Assembly: GCA_037178855.1 (NCBI GenBank)
Contig: JASJZC010000006.1
Coordinates: 5,146,001 to 5,210,000 of the forward strand
Source: Oscheius sp. JU75
Lineage: Eukaryota; Nematoda; Chromadorea; Rhabditida; Rhabditidae
Reading direction: 5' to 3'
DNA length: 64,000 nt
Of this stretch, positions 36,258 to 46,651 are shown piece after piece. The position numbers and the translations under genes were made by a program. Each line of letters opens with the position of its first letter. Positions within the stretch are counted from its first letter, which is position 1. A model generated the notes under the pieces. That model ran no database searches, was not told where the DNA came from, and saw only the letters and a program-made list of their open reading frames with translations.

Positions 36258-36318
36258 AACGGAGATTGGATACCTGAAAGTCTGAAACTGAAACTTTGAT
36301 ATTTTCGGTGATATTGGA

Positions 36319-36638
36319 TTATTCTGAACAGTCCATATTTGAATTGAAACAAATATGCTTCGGCACTTCTACAAAATGTTCCCCTACTTTGAAGAACATC
36401 TCCAGCAGCTCTTCCAATCGTTCCCTGTGCTTCGGCGGAAACACTCTTGCTCCAGTCTCCCTAGAACAAAACTATCCTTTAATAAAAGTAACACCAACTC
36501 GTTATCAATCTCAGTTTTGAATAGCACTCCAAGCATGCTGGCAAAGACAACTGCAAGAAATTGCAGCGTTTCTATGCCAATCTGAGGAATTTTTGATAAC
36601 GGAGGAGGGCGAGAAGATGTAGAAGAGACATTCTGCAT
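36319..36638 (-). CDS. Possible small membrane protein
   Basis: A first part reads MQNVSSTSSRPPPLSK and then a hydrophobic segment (TLQFLAVVFASMLGVLF). A second part, in another frame, reads RLEELLEMFFKVGEHFVEV and ends at TAA 36319. A short intron between them (GT near 36491, AG near 36468) was not resolved in phase. It could instead be a 5' exon of K4 or a chance pair of frames. It lies between the fold-back repeat and the mariner. Confidence 0.25.
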
Positions 36639-36822
36639 TCTGGAAAGTGATAAATTGTTTGTCTGTTATTATCAAGAAAAGAAGGAAAGAGGTTTTTTTG
36701 TTTGTCAAACCTTTTGTTGTTGTGGAAACAACTCGAGTAGAGTCAAGTCGCCCGATTCTATATATTAGAGTCATTAGCGACCATCAGATTACCGCTGTAC
36801 ACAGTTTGTCTTCTTTTACATA

Positions 36823-38053
36823 TTGGGTTGGTAACTAAGTCTTTTCGCTTTTTCGAATGCAAAAATTTATTGACTTCCAAAAAACTTTTTCATTCGTTGT
36901 AATCACCATTATGATGTACCACGTATGCCCATTTCACGGGTAGCTTACGGATGCCACGCTCGTAGAACACCTTGGGTTTCGACGCGAAGAGTTTGTCAAC
37001 TAGGCTTTGAGTGCGTCGTCAGAATCGAACTGTTGTCCTTCAATCTCGTTGTTGAGAGTCCGGAACAGATAATAGTCGGAAGGGACAAGGTCCGGCTCCG
37101 ATGGAATAGAATCTCCCAACCCAGGTCGTGGATCCTGGAGCGAGTGAGTTTGGCAACATGGGGGCGCGCGTTCTTCATCTGCAGGATGACTTTCGACATC
37201 AGCGGCCATTTCTGACGAAGTGCAACGGTAACCTTTTCAAGTTGCTGACTGTATAAGGCGGCCGTAAGGGTAGTTCCAGCATCCAACAGTTCCCAGTGCA
37301 CCACTTCGATATCCCAGAAAACACAGAGCATAATCTTCTTTTGGTGGGTGTCAGGTTTCACATCAGGACTTGGTGTCTGCCCTGGACCCACCCATTGACG
37401 CTTCCTTTGGAAGTTTACCTACGTAACCCACTTCTCATTCCCCATCACCAGGCGTGGTAAAAAGGATTTCCTGTCATACCTGGACAGGAGAGAATGGGCG
37501 ACGCACATGCGCTGCCACTTCTGCGTGTCGCTGAAGTCATGCGGCAACCAAGTGCCCAGTTTCTTCATAGATCCCAATTGCTTCAAATGATGTTCCACTG
37601 CAGCATGACTGACAGACAGTGCCTCTGCTAGTTCACGGGTAGTCTCCCGATTGTTCTCGTTCACGAGCTGCAGGAGCTTCGATTCATCAAAAGTTGACCT
37701 TGGCTCATCTTCGACACTTTTGTCCCCAGACCGAAAGCTATAGAGCCACAACTGGCATACCCTCGTAGACGTCATCCCTTGGCCATAAACATCGTTGATA
37801 TCAGCCGCCGTTTGGGCTCTATTCGTGCCTTTGAGGAACTCATGTCGCAGATCGTAGGGTGGCAGGTCATCAATAGTCCGGATCAAGACGAACAGAGAAT
37901 AGAGAATAAGAAGAAGGGAAGTGGTGTCTTGCATGGTAGTGGTAGAGGATTGAGTGAGCAACACGAGGTGCTATAACCAATAGCTCGGCCGTTGTCGTAA
38001 ACAAGGCAAGGGACATATTTACAAAAAGCGAAAAGACTTATTTACCAACCCAA
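36823..38053 (-). mobile_element. Mariner-family element, inactive
   Basis: Terminal inverted repeats of about 30 bp begin TTGGGTTGGTAA and continue AAGTCTTTTCGCTTTTT on each side. Both ends are bordered by TA, the expected target duplication. The element is 1,231 bp. Its transposase lies on the minus strand and is broken (see 36996-37964). It sits between K4 and K5. Confidence 0.92.
36996..37964 (-). pseudogene. Mariner transposase, degenerate
   Basis: The N-terminal part shows the paired-like helix-turn-helix region (DINDVYGQG, LWLYSFRSGDKSVEDEPRS, VSHAAVEHHLKQLG, LGTWLPHDF). The first catalytic motif, normally GDEKW, is MGNEKW, so the Asp is lost. The second, normally QDNARPH, reads QMKNARPH. 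The last, PSDYYLFRTL, is in another frame. Substituted catalytic residues and frameshifts make it inactive. Confidence 0.88.
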
Positions 38054-38261
38054 TAGAAGTATTAGTTTAAATCGATAGAGAATTGTGAAGGCAGTGTGAC
38101 ATGATAAGGATAGAGCAAACAGAAGAGCCATTGCGATACACCCTGTTTGCGTGGCGAAGAAATTATTTCTTTCAGTTAGTCAGGCGTCTAACTCGACGAG
38201 TAATAAAAGTGGTACATTTATTGTTTAGTTTCAGAATGAAAACGTCTATTACTGAAAAAAG

Positions 38262-39624
38262 CTAACTGAAAGAACGCATTGAATTGTTGATTGCTATGGT
38301 TGTCTCATGAGCCATCAAAGTGTAACGGACGTTGTCGAGCTTCATTTGAATATCGTTGATTGTGGACCGTTCGTTTGGTTCCCATTTCAAAACATCTTCC
38401 ATCAAAGATTTTAAAGGCGTTTCAGGTATAATTATTCCATCTGATTGCAGCATCCTTTTCACTGTTGTGAAGTCTTGAAGTGTGCCATCTTTTACAGAAA
38501 CAAGTAGTCCTTTGTGTGGTGTTTCTTTTGTCAATAAGAAGTATAGAATCATTCCGAAACTCCAAATATCCGAAGTTTTTCCGAGATGTCCATCAGCTTC
38601 AAATGTCAAACATTCCGGTGCTTTGAAAGCAATGTCTGTGCGTAGCTCCTTTAATGAAATAATGCAGTTGCCTGGCAAAGAGTTCACGGACATGTTCAGC
38701 ATAATACATTGTGCCGATTTTCCAACAAGAATACTAAAAAACACGATTTGCTGATTTACCGAACATCAAAACTTATTTTTAAAAGTTGGCTTACTTGGCA
38801 GGCTTCAAATCTCCATGTATGATTTCTTTATCATGCAGATATGCCACTGCTGAGGTTAGTTGAGTCACCCATTGAAGTATTGTTTCAATTGACAGCTGGA
38901 GCTGGTCTCCTATGATGTCTGAAATTTAGTGTAATTTACCTATACTTTTGCAATGTTTAAAAGTAAGAGCCTTGCGTAGCGCTTGCATCATTTGCATACT
39001 TTCCTACAAAAGGGCAACAACGTGAATTTTATTATTTCGTTTATGCGATTATAGTCATAAAAACTCACATCTATCCAAGCTCTCATTTTCGAAGTATGTT
39101 GTGGAATAGCCAACAGGCCTAATAGAAAATTTGTTGAATTGACAAACTAGGCCTATAGCTTTAATAATGTGCTCGTGCTTGATCTGAAACTTGTATTATT
39201 CTTTTGATAAATCAGATCGCCCACCTGCTCCATTAGCTTGAGAAGTTCTGGTAACTTTTTGGCTCGATTGTCATGTACAATTTTTATTATTTGCTTTCTA
39301 AAACACATGTTTTCTCTCCCAATATTTGCGAATCTGCGAATAAAATTTGAACGGAATACAGTCTGCACCAAATCATCTTGCCGAAACTTGGATGTTTTAC
39401 GTAAGTCGATTGCGGCTGAGACTAATTCACACTACTTACGAAGTTACGTTCAAGAATGTGCACTGGCTGTGTTCATAAGCGTTTGAGTAGCTGAGCGCCA
39501 CGGCACATCTTAATTTTACTTACTCGGACTCAAAAATAGTTTTCACAACAGTTCCTGACGAACCACTTGCTAGAACTTCCTGTACTTGAAACTTTTTTAT
39601 ATCGATTTCAGGCAGCGCAAACAT
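38262..39624 (-). CDS. Pseudokinase K5 (HGD/NMS)
   Basis: Exons run from ATG 39624 (MFALPEIDIKKFQVQEV) to TAG 38262. The glycine loop LASGSSGTVVK is good. RKQIIKIVHDNRAKKLPEL is the beta-3/alpha-C region. The catalytic loop KEIIHGDLKPAN keeps Asp, Lys and Asn but has Gly for Arg. The DFG position reads MLNMSVNS, so the metal-binding Asp is absent. FKAPECLTFEADG (APE) and TSDIWSFGMILYFL are clear. The Asn codon is split by the family phase-2 intron. It could be a pseudokinase with residual nucleotide binding. It follows the mariner directly on its right. Confidence 0.8.
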
Positions 39625-39994
39625 CCTTTAGAAGCCTGAAACAAAAACGTAGAGAACAAACGTTTGAGAACGAAAACTTTGAAACGAAAATTAAGATGCT
39701 AAGATGTGACGCTCAACAAAGATAAGCAAGGTGCTTCATATCAGCAAACAAAAGAGAGACGCTATTGACACCCACTTCGTTTCTCGAGTACGAGAGCATA
39801 AGTAAAACACGTTATATGTATGTCTTGAACGCTATAAAACGCTTAACGCCAAGAGGAACACAAACGAAATGACATAATCAAAGACATCAATAATTTTTAA
39901 AAGCATTTCAGATAGTAACAAGATGCTTCGAGAGCAATATTCAAAACCAGTCGCTTACACACCTGGCGGAGCAGCTCATACTGTCAGTACTAAT

Positions 39995-40150
39995 TTTGTA
40001 ACTTGGACTGTCCTGACATGTTTTGTCCACTCTAATCTAAGATATTACTTGACAGAAAAGGCCACAAAAATTGTAAAGTGCTATCCCAGATTAATGTTGA
40101 CTTGTGTCGCAGACGGACTCCTTTTGCAAATTGTAAAGGTAGGATAAGTG
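39995..40150 (+). repeat. Dispersed repeat family A, copy 2
   Basis: Runs from TTTTGTAACTTGGACTGTCC through TTACTTGACAGAAAAGGC to AATTGTAAAGGTAGGA. It lies just beyond the 3' end of K6, antisense to that gene, as copy 3 does for K8. Confidence 0.75.
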
Positions 40151-40206
40151 AGAAAATTATATTATTTGAAAATGATGTAGCAAAGAATGTTTCTGCACTG
40201 CATTGC

Positions 40207-41632
40207 TCAATTTTGTCCATCTTCCGCTGCTCTCAACTTTGAACTGAACAATTGCATTATTGATGTCAAACGCTGAAACTCACATCATCTTTTGTATTCC
40301 ATTCATTGTAGGACGCTTGTTAGGATCGTGCTCCCAACACTTCTTGATAATTTTTTGCATTTTTGTATAACCGCACTCGCCGAAGAGTGGTCGAGGATGC
40401 TTGCCAGGGAATATTGAGGCATCGTTTTTATAAGCAGCTATTTCATCTGCGTTCCAATCAGTCTTATGAAGAAATATGCCAAGTCCTGTTCTATAATCGC
40501 GAAATGTTTCCCGAAGATTTTCGAATGGCTGGCTGAAAGATTTTAAGAAACAACCGTGATATATACAACATACGTCTTGGTAATGGCGAAGTACCATACC
40601 ATACCAAATGAATACGTGTCCACTTTGCAACAGTACTCTGTTTGCCCAGACTCGTAAAACTCTTCAGGAGCCATATAGCCTGGCTTTCCGTGATCTCTAG
40701 TCATTCCGGTGTTCATGAAACGGGCAGACCCAAGATCTGTCAAGATCAGTTTAGATCCATGTAGTAGCTTGTTGTTCACTTGTATGAGTATGCTTAAAAA
40801 ATTTTTACCTCTTTTTGAATCTCTTACTTATGTGGTGAAATATCGCGGTGCGGAATTTTGGCGTCGTGCATGTGTTGTACCACCTTTGCTAGTTGATCCG
40901 CCCATTCAATGAATCTGTTCTCGTTGTGATGACCCAGAGGGTTGTCGTTACTGACAGGGGCATCTTTTTTGAGAATATAATTTAACAGAGAATCTCCACA
41001 ATGCTTGAATAAGATAGCTGCGATGTGTTTTTTATCTTTTTCAAGGAGGTAGCCCACTACCTCCGGTAGAGCATCGTGTTTGAGCTTCTAGAAAGAGTTA
41101 ATACTTTCAAGTAAAGAGCAACCTCGCAGAAGTAAATGTTCCTTGCGTTATACTTTTTAGTATCTTTGTCATTAAAAAATATCTTCAATACTAAGGTCTC
41201 CTCGTGCTTCTCGGACTCCTAAAACGAGCAATCTAATTGACAAGAAGCATAGTAAGGGAATGAGTAAATTTTAAATCAATGTGAACCTGATGGCTTCACA
41301 ATGAGGAGGCAAAGTTTAATCTGAAAACTCACATCTTTTTCTTTTTTTAAAACACAAGCTAAAACATTTGCATACGATCCTTGTATAAAGTCTTCATTAA
41401 GCCTAAGCTTAATATCGAGATCATCTTCGGTGTAAACTTTGTATATATTATTATCAGACGAGTACTCCAAGTTCTGCAATATTTTTGAAGGGCTTTCGAT
41501 TTATTGACATACCTGCGTTATGCTGTCATCAAAGAAAGGCTCAGAATCATTTAAACATTTACATTGTGTATCATCATCGGCCAAAATGATGCAATCTTGG
41601 GTCTCTTCAAAGCTTTCGACCGAAAGATTCAT
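40207..41632 (-). CDS. Protein kinase K6 (HRD/DLG)
   Basis: Exons join from ATG 41632 (MNLSVESFEETQDC) to TGA 40207. After an acidic N-terminal extension come a reduced glycine loop (FIQGSYANVLACVLKK), beta-3 (LVLKIFFND), PHRDISPHNILIQ (catalytic loop, all key residues kept), LILTDLGSARF (DFG as DLG), KPGYMAPEEFYES, KVDTYSFGMVWYF and DPNKRPTMNGIQK. The Asn codon is split by the family phase-2 intron. DLG occurs in some active kinases, so activity is plausible. The last short exon gives the C-terminus ISKLRAAEDGQN. Confidence 0.8.
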
Positions 41633-42059
41633 TGCGCACAAATGTTTTACCTGCAATTATAAAACCTAGTTTGTGAACAAAGGTAAATGATGAGCCGTAG
41701 TTATCGTGAGCCGGCACTTTGCAAATTGTATGCTTACTATAAAAACTCAAGTTCTCGAGGTGGCCCGCCACGCTTTGATGAGTGCGAGAGTGGAAGATAA
41801 TGCGCTGTGCCTTATCACCATTTTTTCAACTGCTCGGCAGGAAATTTGAAGTAAATATTGCGTATCAAAAAAGCAAACAGACCATGGTGACTTTACGCTT
41901 TTATTAAAATTATAATCAAATACCAATGGGTTTTATATGATAGGAAATATATTGTTGGTCGGTTAGCTGGTACTGAACCTGACTGGAGTTGCGCACCAGC
42001 CAAGGACAAACACAGAAACATTCTAAAGTTCATCGAGACCGGAAGCGACTACTAAAGTG

Positions 42060-43432
42060 TTATAGTTGGTCGATAATTTCATTTATATTAGGGCGTTTGC
42101 TTGCTCGTTTATCGAGGCAATCCAGCATAATCAAGTTGACCGATTGACGTGATGATTTATCCCCAAATTTCCAAAAAAAAAATATGGGGTGATTATCGGC
42201 AATTTTCTGTTGAAGCCAGTTGCTGCTTTCTTCACTTTTTTTCCATACTTTTTCCATACTGTCGTAATAATTTTCCGTCTGAAATCACGACTTTAAGTTT
42301 CGTAAAAGAATTCGTACTTTTCGTAGATGATTGAGTAGCACAGTGTACCAAATCCGTAAACATCAGCGGAAGAGTTATGTCTGCTTTTCAATTTTTCCTC
42401 TGCTGTGATACGAACTGTTTCTGGAGCCCGAAAGGTAATTTCCTCTGATCTGAAGTGTTTTTAAATGTAGAGCAAATCAAGGGCTACAACTCTCCAGAAC
42501 ATTGAAAAGTTAGTAAAAATTGTCTTGACCTCGAAACACGCGAATACGCGATTGCGTTTTTCCTTACGTAAAAGGTTGAGGGACTTCTTATAGAGGAATT
42601 TTCCCTAACTTATAAATATGCCGCGGAGGGCAACCCCAAGAGGATATATCATAGCTTACTTATTTGGTTATTTCCGTAATTTCTTCCCCATTCATTTCCA
42701 CGTTGTTAAAACCGAAAAGTTTTATAGATCTCATATTAGGACCAATAACAAAGCGGAAAAAGTACTACTTTAAAATTGGAAATAGCAACCTTGAAGGCAA
42801 GATGTTGTTGTGAACAAAATGCTTCCGGTGACAGAATTCCAGAGCTTGAGCAGCCGAACAAATATAAGACATTTTCTGTTTATTTGAAATATGTTCATAA
42901 GGTTGTCGATTTTGCGAATCGCTGCCACGTGTATGGAACAGGACTGAAAACCATTAATAAAGAAATCTATTTGATTAACAAAATTTGGAGTTGTAACACA
43001 GTAGGACAAGACGAAGGTAAATAACTTTACCTTCGTCTAGGGTTCTCATTTCGAAATACTTGATTACCAGATGATGTTTTGTTACTCCAGGAACATTAGT
43101 TTGTAAGTACGACACGAAGTATTCGACGATATTCTCGTCACACGACTGCTAAAATGTTTAGATGAACGGCGACAACTTACACTCATCGCTAAGTCATATA
43201 CCCTTCTTGAACTTTCTGCTTCGTTCGTCAAATGTTTCACATAACATTCGCTACAAATTGCCTGTAACAGTAGTGCTATACAGAAACTGCCCTTCAGTTT
43301 CCAGATAAATCGTGTTCAATCCAAATTTGACGGTAAGACGATCGGACTGTGATTTTTTAATTGTCATGTAATCCGGAGACTGAAGTTGCAGTAAGACAAA
43401 ACCTTTCTCCGTTATACACTGAAAAGATTTGT
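42060..43432 (-). CDS. Pseudokinase K7 (HNN/GFN), 5' end missing
   Basis: Recognisable exons run from about 43432 to TAA 42060: GFVLLQLQSPDYMTIKKS, an alpha-C-like ECYVKHLTNEAESSRRVY, CDENIVEYFVSYL, LVIKYFEMRTLDE, ALEFCHRKHFVHNNILPS (catalytic loop), IKLFGFNNVEMN (DFG region), ITFRAPETVRIT, SADVYGFGTLCYS and RPNINEIIDQL. HRD is HNN and DFG is lost, so catalysis is not expected. The family phase-2 intron is kept. The upstream acceptor (ATCTTTTCAG near 43432) implies another 5' exon, but the next sequence is the inverted-repeat element from 43494, which may have separated the gene from its start. Confidence 0.7.
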
Positions 43433-43561
43433 ATACAAACAGACTAACAAGAAGACTTTATAGAACCCCAGTCGCTAACGCTTCTAGGGAAGCTATAGTG
43501 TGTTCAAAAAACAACCAAACGACCAGAAATCGCGGGCTTTTTTTGGCGCGGATTCAAACGG

Positions 43562-44086
43562 CTAGAAATTAGGTTCAAGCATTTCGTCCATCAAACAATT
43601 GTCTTTTTCCGTTTTTCTTTTTGTTAAACAACAGGTAACATTCCTTGGAATAAAGTAGGAAACGACTTCTCGCTCATCTTCGTCCAAATCACTCTTTTCG
43701 GACACAAAAGGAACAATATCTTCGGGGGAATCAATACCAATATGAATATCGATCAGGGGGGTAACAAAGTTGAGGTCTTCGCGAAGAATGAATTCTTCTT
43801 CAACATAAGAAAAATGAATGGCAGCCGATGAGTAGTAGTCAAGTGGAGGAAGCTTGGATGTAGTATTCGTACCACCCTGAAAGTATTCAGTGAAAAGGTT
43901 AGAATAGAACATACCCGTAGGCGAAAGAAGAAAATCGCAAGAAGGGCATACGAGTTTGTCTCCACGTTTGTTGAAATTCCTGAGACACTGGATGCAGAAG
44001 AGATGTTGGCACTTATTAGGGGATGGGCATAGGATGAGTCTGCCAATAGTACCCTGGCAAATCTGAATGCATCTGTTTTCTCCCAA
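43562..44086 (-). CDS. RING-finger ORF inside the inverted-repeat element
   Basis: The ORF contains a C3HC4-like set: RCIQICQGTIGRLILC, then KCQHLFCIQC and VCPSCDF. This is the RING spacing, with a Cys-His pair at the crossing position. Downstream it is acidic (SEKSDLDEDEREVV) and its stop codon (TTC TAG) falls inside the outer inverted arm. No clear ATG opens the frame. An upstream short ORF in the same frame (ATG 44314, MADLGRNNEEDAVVPGD with the membrane segment FPLWVLFIAFVSIAFVT) is separated by stops, so a spliced RING-membrane protein is possible but I could not prove the junction. E3 ubiquitin ligase activity is an inference from the RING. Confidence 0.55.
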   Translation of the reverse strand: MGENRCIQICQGTIGRLILCPSPNKCQHLFCIQCLRNFNKRGDKLVCPSCDFLLSPTGMFYSNLFTEYFQGGTNTTSKLPPLDYYSSAAIHFSYVEEEFILREDLNFVTPLIDIHIGIDSPEDIVPFVSEKSDLDEDEREVVSYFIPRNVTCCLTKRKTEKDNCLMDEMLEPNF

Positions 44087-44134
44087 TCTTTGAACTCACA
44101 CAATAAGGGTAGTCAACGTGTGGACGTGGCACAA

Positions 44135-44314
44135 GCTCTACATCACGGTCCGTCTCATTGTTCCTGTTAAGCTAAAAAAGACGAGACAAGTGACGAAGGC
44201 GATAGAGACGAAGGCGATGAAAAGCACCCACAAAGGAAACTCTGCCAGAAAAGAGAGAGGAATGTCTCCAGGAACAACAGCATCCTCCTCATTGTTTCTG
44301 CCAAGATCAGCCAT
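44135..44314 (-). CDS. Short membrane ORF, minus-strand copy
   Basis: ATG 44314 opens 59 codons, starting MADLGRNNEEDAVVPGDIPL and followed by a single hydrophobic segment. Its inverted copy at 44728-44886 encodes 52 codons beginning MADLGRNNEEDAVVLGD. It may be the first exon of the RING gene. Confidence 0.4.
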
Positions 44315-44580
44315 TTCTGGGACAACGGAAAGTTTGAACTGTTTTGATCGAGAAAGAGCGAAACGGTGAAGTTTCGAAGAAACGGCTTTTGAGAGGGATG
44401 AGAGGTCAGAAGTAATTGACAGCGATAGGTTTCCCTATTAACAATGATAACACCGACACCTAACTCTTGAAAAATGATAAGCTAAACTGCTCTCACCAAG
44501 TACAATATGAAACTGACTCCAGACTAACTGCCTTTATATTGCAGTGAGCCCCTCCCGCACTCGCCCAAGCACCTTTTTTC

Positions 44581-44693
44581 GATACCGCATACTTTTGCGG
44601 AGACGAACTCGTATGCCCCTCGCTCGTCTTCGTCACTTGTTTTTCAACGAACGTGGGGCATACGAGTTCGTCTCCGCAAAAGTATGCGGTATC
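44581..44693. repeat. Perfect 39-bp hairpin, 35-nt loop
   Basis: Arms 44581-44619 and 44655-44693 are exact reverse complements (starting GATACCGCATACTTTTGCGG). It lies at the centre of symmetry of the inverted-repeat element. Confidence 0.95.
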
Positions 44694-44727
44694 CGCAAAA
44701 CAGTTCAAACTTTCCGTTGTCCCAGAA

Positions 44728-44886
44728 ATGGCTGATCTTGGCAGAAACAATGAGGAGGATGCTGTTGTTCTTGGAGACATTCTTCTTCTCTCTTTTCTGG
44801 CAGAGTTTCCTTTGTGGGTGCTTTTCGCCACCGCCTTCGTCACTTGTCTCGAAAAACGGAAAAAGATAAAATTGTTTGATGCTTGA
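44728..44886 (+). pseudogene. Inverted copy of the short membrane exon
   Basis: Plus-strand copy of 44185-44314. After the membrane segment (LLLSFLAEFPLWVLFATAFV) the frame runs straight into outer-arm sequence and stops at 44886, so the RING part is absent. It is read as a truncated copy. Confidence 0.55.
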
Positions 44887-44983
44887 AGCTAATTTCTAGC
44901 CGTTTGAATCCGCGCCAAAAAAAACCCGCGATTCCTGGTCGTTTGGTTGTTTTTTGTGAACACACTATAACAAATGTTTTTTT

Positions 44984-45135
44984 TTTTTTGTAACTTGTAC
45001 TGCCCTGACTTGCCTTGTCTAATCTAGGATAACACTTGAGAAAAGCTACATGATTTCTATTAAGAGTTATCCGGGATAATACTTGGCATGTGTAGCAGAC
45101 GGTTACCTTTTGAAAATTGTAAAGGTAGGATAGTT
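44984..45135 (+). repeat. Dispersed repeat family A, copy 3
   Basis: Starts after a T-run at TTTGTAACTTGTACTGCCCT and passes CTAATCTAGGATAACACTTG to AATTGTAAAGGTAGGA. It lies directly right of the inverted-repeat element and downstream of K8. Confidence 0.75.
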
Positions 45136-45284
45136 TAGGGCTTGCGTCACGAAAGTATGATGCATAAAGCAAATTGAGGTCATTACTTAATTTTGAGTAC
45201 AGTAAATGTTTCCGGCTCATTACGGCACAGCAAGTTCTTGAGGAACTTCTAATATTTGCTGTTCTGCGTACATGACGTTGACGG

Positions 45285-46480
45285 TCAGGAACAAATTTGG
45301 CGTACCTTAGCACGGTCATCGAGCGACGGCCATTTACAAGTGTCAGCTTGAGATAATTCTAAATCCTGGAATACCATCGAACCCGGAATATCTGTAGCAG
45401 CATTATGGGCTACCATCGAACTCGGAATATCTGTAGCAGCATTATGGGCTTCTAAGCTTCTAGTTTCACAGAAGACAATTTCGCGAGGATTGCAGTTTGA
45501 AAGTAACCTTTCAAAATTCTCAAGAAGATAAAACAGTGTAGGCCTTTCTTTTTCATCGTTATCCCACATTCTAAAATAGCTCTGTTCTCCCAAGTACGTG
45601 GTCCTACCTCTTGATTACATCTTTCAGGAGAGGTTCCAGGGAATTGTCTATAGCCGGCCGCTTTCCACTGGGTACGTCTCTATAGACTTGCTTTTCTTCT
45701 CCTTTAAACGGCGTCTGTCGATGAAACATTTCCCAGACTGTGATACCGAAAGAGTAGACGTCAGCGGCGTACGTGTATGGTTTATCAAGCAGAATCTGCG
45801 GAGCAGAGTACATATCAGTTATGCGGCTGGAAACTACCTAAATAGAAGAAACTGGAAACTCACGCAAAAGTAATTTGAGTGTGGCCTAATCGTTTAGCCG
45901 ACCCAAAATCTGACAACTTCAAAATTTTTCGACCTTGGTCGAGAAGCATGTTTGAAGGCTTCACATCTCTGTGAAGAACACTTCTATTGTGCAAATATTT
46001 TAATCCGCGTGTTCCTTGTAAAATCCAGTTGTAGCAGTCTTTGTCTGTATAGAGCGCTTCGGAGTGAATTACTGTTACTTTTGTTGTTCCAAAATATGAA
46101 AAACAACTTACGGATGTCCAAACTTCTGCCTTTCATAAACTCCATAACATACCCGTATCTCGTATATGAAGAATCTTCATAAACACCAAGTAGACGAACC
46201 ACGTTCTCATGCCCAGTGTTATACGAATGTTTCAAGAGTAAATCAATCTCCTTTCTATTTTTTTCCAAATCACCGCCGTGAAATATTTTTATGCATACAA
46301 TCCTGCAACATTTTTTATCGGATGTAAAGCTTACTCTGTGTTAAATATCCCCTTGTATGCTACTGCTTCACCTCCTTTGCCAAGGTACGTCAACTCGGGA
46401 AACTGTTCTTTACTATAGAGGGTGACATGGTTGTAATCTTCTGATTCTCGAAAAGAGAAGCGCTTTTGTTCGTTGCTCAT
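45285..46480 (-). CDS. Protein kinase K8, motifs intact, TAK1-like
   Basis: Exons join from ATG 46480 ([17 protein letters not shown]) to TGA 45285. Glycine loop [13 protein letters not shown], beta-3 [86 protein letters not shown] and [12 protein letters not shown] are all present. HRD, Asn and DFG are intact, so activity is expected. There is no intron in the catalytic-loop Asn codon, which separates it from K1 and K3-K7. HRDVKPSN and DFGSAK recall MAP3K7/TAK1-type TKL kinases. The C-terminal tail holds a 13-residue duplication. The APE Glu is Gln (APQ). Confidence 0.82.
45372..45449 (-). repeat. 39-bp tandem duplication in the K8 coding tail
   Basis: Two adjacent 39-bp units (45372-45410 and 45411-45449) differ by one base. 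They encode [13 protein letters not shown] and [13 protein letters not shown]. The length is a multiple of three, so the frame is kept. Confidence 0.95.
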
Positions 46481-46651
46481 GTTTCAAAAAATTGGACGTA
46501 GAGATGGTGAGATAAATTTAAAAAAATCGGGGTAGCCGTGTGGCAGCACCACACAACATCAGAACTGATAAGAAACAATTAAAACACTAGGAAGGTCAGT
46601 ATGGCCCAAATTTTGGGATCTTATAGTTCTTTCTGAGGAAAGCATGGTAGA

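Larger units (their letters stand above)
43494..44968. mobile_element. 1.5-kb inverted-repeat element with a RING-finger ORF
   Basis: Outer arms of about 85-120 bp (43494-43617 and 44850-44968) are near-perfect inverted copies: TATAGTGTGTTCAAAAAACA, then CCAAACGACCAG, GGCGCGGATTCAAACGGCTA. Both outer ends are bordered by TA, as in Tc1/mariner-type insertion. A second inverted pair (about 44185-44346 and 44698-44840) encodes the same short membrane peptide on opposite strands. A perfect 39-bp hairpin lies between them (44581-44693). The right half looks like a deleted copy of the left half. It may be a non-autonomous transposon carrying a host gene, or a palindromic gene duplication. No transposase is present. 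Confidence 0.75.

Noticed and set aside
44493..44843. Long minus-strand frame in the palindromic element
   Set aside because: It crosses the hairpin and the antisense of the short membrane exon, so it is a by-product of the inverted repeat.
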